DNA of 64,000 bases from Megaleporinus macrocephalus. Lineage: Eukaryota; Chordata; Actinopteri; Characiformes; Anostomidae. Location: positions 36,612,428 to 36,676,427 of the forward strand of contig CM038709.1 of the NCBI GenBank assembly GCA_021613375.1, in the 5' to 3' direction. Made by a program: the position numbers and the translations under genes. The stretch's first letter is position 1, and each line of letters begins with the position of its first letter. This document shows positions 1 to 64,000 of the stretch, piece after piece. Below the pieces are notes generated by a model. It searched no databases and had not been told where the DNA came from. It saw only the letters and a list, made by a program, of their open reading frames with translations.

Positions 1-190
1 ACACAGACCTCCACATTTAACCCATCCTTGAAGTGAAACACTCACATATACACAAATAGGTGAACACACACACACTAGGAGGCAGTGAGCACCCTTCCCC
101 AGAGTGGTGGGCAGCCCTTTCCACAGTGCCCGGAGACCAGTAAGAGGTTAGGTGACTTGCTCAAGGGCACTTCAGTCGTATCTTGTTAGT
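1..190 (-). mobile_element. tRNA-derived SINE, body only (5' head missing)
   Basis: Read on the minus strand this matches the body of the SINE at 7229: the CGACTGAAGTGCCCTTGAGC segment, the GGGCTGCCCACC segment, a TGTGTGTGTTCAC stretch and GGATGGGTTAAATG. The tRNA-like head is absent, so it is truncated near 190. The tail runs to the window edge. Confidence 0.7.
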
Positions 191-281
191 CCAAAGAATT
201 AAAGAATTGACACAGGACATGTGTCGGCTAATCAAGCACAATCAAGACACTGTGCTGACGGTGTGTCAGCTTCATGATCAC

Positions 282-62970
<62,689 letters not shown>

Positions 62971-63189
62971 CTGCAAAGCAAGCAAAGAACTATCTGTACC
63001 GTGACAGTGTTTTCAAATAATAAACAACTATTAAATAATTAGAAGTTTTCTTAAGTGTTGCTGATGACATTTTCTTTTAGTCTGCCTTTGGTACGTTACT
63101 GTAACTTACCATGTAAGTAAGTAAATATTTTAGGCTGCATTCAAACTAAGTATGAAATAAATTTCTTCTAAATGCCCAACAAATCCTAG

Positions 63190-63666
63190 TGTCACGTCTT
63201 TCGCCTCAGCTGGTGAGTCCGCTCAGCCTGGGAACTATGTTCCCCAAAATCCATCGGCGGAAGACGCCACCACCATGGACCCGCCCAGCCAATTTATCCC
63301 AGTCACCAGAGAATTGACAACACCTGTGTATATCTGTGTATAATTACACATCCCCATTTCTTAACCTCTTTGCAAGGTTTTGTTTCTGTTAACTCATTTC
63401 CATCTCGTTTTCTATATTTGCCTACCTGTTTACGACCCGTGCTTTGTTTACCTACTGTGTTTTGGTTTTCCCGTCTGGTTTATTTTTGCTCTTTCAATTC
63501 CACCCCCGCCTGGTTTTTGATCTGTCATTGCCTTGTCCCATGTATCTGCTTATTGTCTACTCGGTTCTGACCCTGCCTGCCTTTTGACCATCCCTCTGGT
63601 GTGCCCTAATAAAGACTTTTTACTTGTACCTTCCGCGTGCTTTGGTTCAGTCAACCGGGCCTGACA
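63190..63666 (+). mobile_element. solo LTR with 5-bp target-site duplication
   Basis: 477 bp from TGTCACGTC to CCTGACA, with TG...CA ends and inverted TGTCA/TGACA termini. It is flanked on both sides by CCTAG (63185-63189 and 63667-63671), an exact 5-bp duplication. AATAAA near 63608 fits a polyadenylation signal. No internal retroelement genes remain. Confidence 0.8.
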
Positions 63667-63689
63667 CCTAGATATTAAATATTAAGGGG

Positions 63690-64000
63690 TGTGAGAAAAT
63701 ATTGAATATCAGAATATTATGTTTTGTGATACTGTATCGATTCTCAAAAACACAGTATTGATACACAGATTCCTGGCAGTGAATCAATTTTTGTTGAGTT
63801 TAAACCACAAGTGTTGTAATCAATTTTTAGCTCCACCAACATTAACTAGCAGCACAAGGCAAGAATGCTATTGTAAACACTGGCAAACCTGTTCATATAG
63901 TAGTGTGTTTTAATAGTAGGATTTGAAAAATCACAATATATCACTTTGGTTGCAGTATCGCAATATATTGTGATATATTGAATCTTGACCGCTGTATCAC
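63690..64000. mobile_element. probable non-autonomous DNA transposon, partial
   Basis: GAAAATATTGAATATCAGAATATTATG, then GATACTGTATCGATTC, and at the right edge ATCACAATATATCA and GCAATATATTGTGATATATTG. This AT-rich pattern with ATCG/CGAT motifs is familiar from fish DNA transposons. It runs off the window and the class is uncertain. Confidence 0.35.

Overview
The window is vertebrate nuclear DNA, almost certainly from a ray-finned (teleost) fish. It contains one large split gene on the minus strand. The intergenic-looking space between its exons is intron, filled with fish-type repeats: Tc1-like transposon relics, tRNA-derived SINEs, hAT-like and foldback MITEs, solo LTR-like elements and many tandem repeats. 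The repeat style, especially a tRNA-SINE present in three copies, would fit an otophysan fish (characin, catfish or knifefish). That placement is weak inference.

The gene is an axonemal dynein heavy chain, best matched to dnah7, a single-headed inner-arm dynein of motile cilia and flagella. I resolved 27 consecutive coding exons between 62970 (5' side) and 282 (3' side), 4,736 coding bases in total, or about 1,578 codons. Every junction keeps the reading frame, every acceptor is AG, and I saw no internal stop. 24 of the 26 intron donors are GT-type as expected; two (after visible exons 10 and 16) are GC. The donor after exon 27, at the left of the window, is also GT. Both ends of the gene lie outside the window. 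The amino-terminal exons are beyond 64000, and the rest of AAA2, AAA3-6, the stalk and the microtubule-binding domain are beyond position 1.

From right to left, 62970-49370 codes for the amino-terminal tail. 49132-27750 codes for the lower tail and linker (DHC_N2-type region). 25911-14853 codes for AAA1, with its P-loop, Walker B and sensor motifs. 13619-282 codes for AAA2, with its own P-loop and Walker B-like segment. The motor would hydrolyse ATP at AAA1 and work in the inner dynein arms.

The introns hold the more unusual material. There is a 1.6-kb minisatellite of 25-bp units carrying the telomere-like CCCTAA string (53426-55009). There is a perfect 37-bp inverted repeat with a 5-base loop (62392-62470). 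Two minisatellites have visible higher-order periods (480-1037 and 6821-7109). A SINE sits inside a decayed Tc1-like element (49882-51000). Two blocks look like regulatory DNA, one with three perfect octamer motifs (56040-56500). I found no second protein gene, no convincing free-standing RNA gene and no novel biological system. Most short open frames are chance frames in introns or shadows of the exons.
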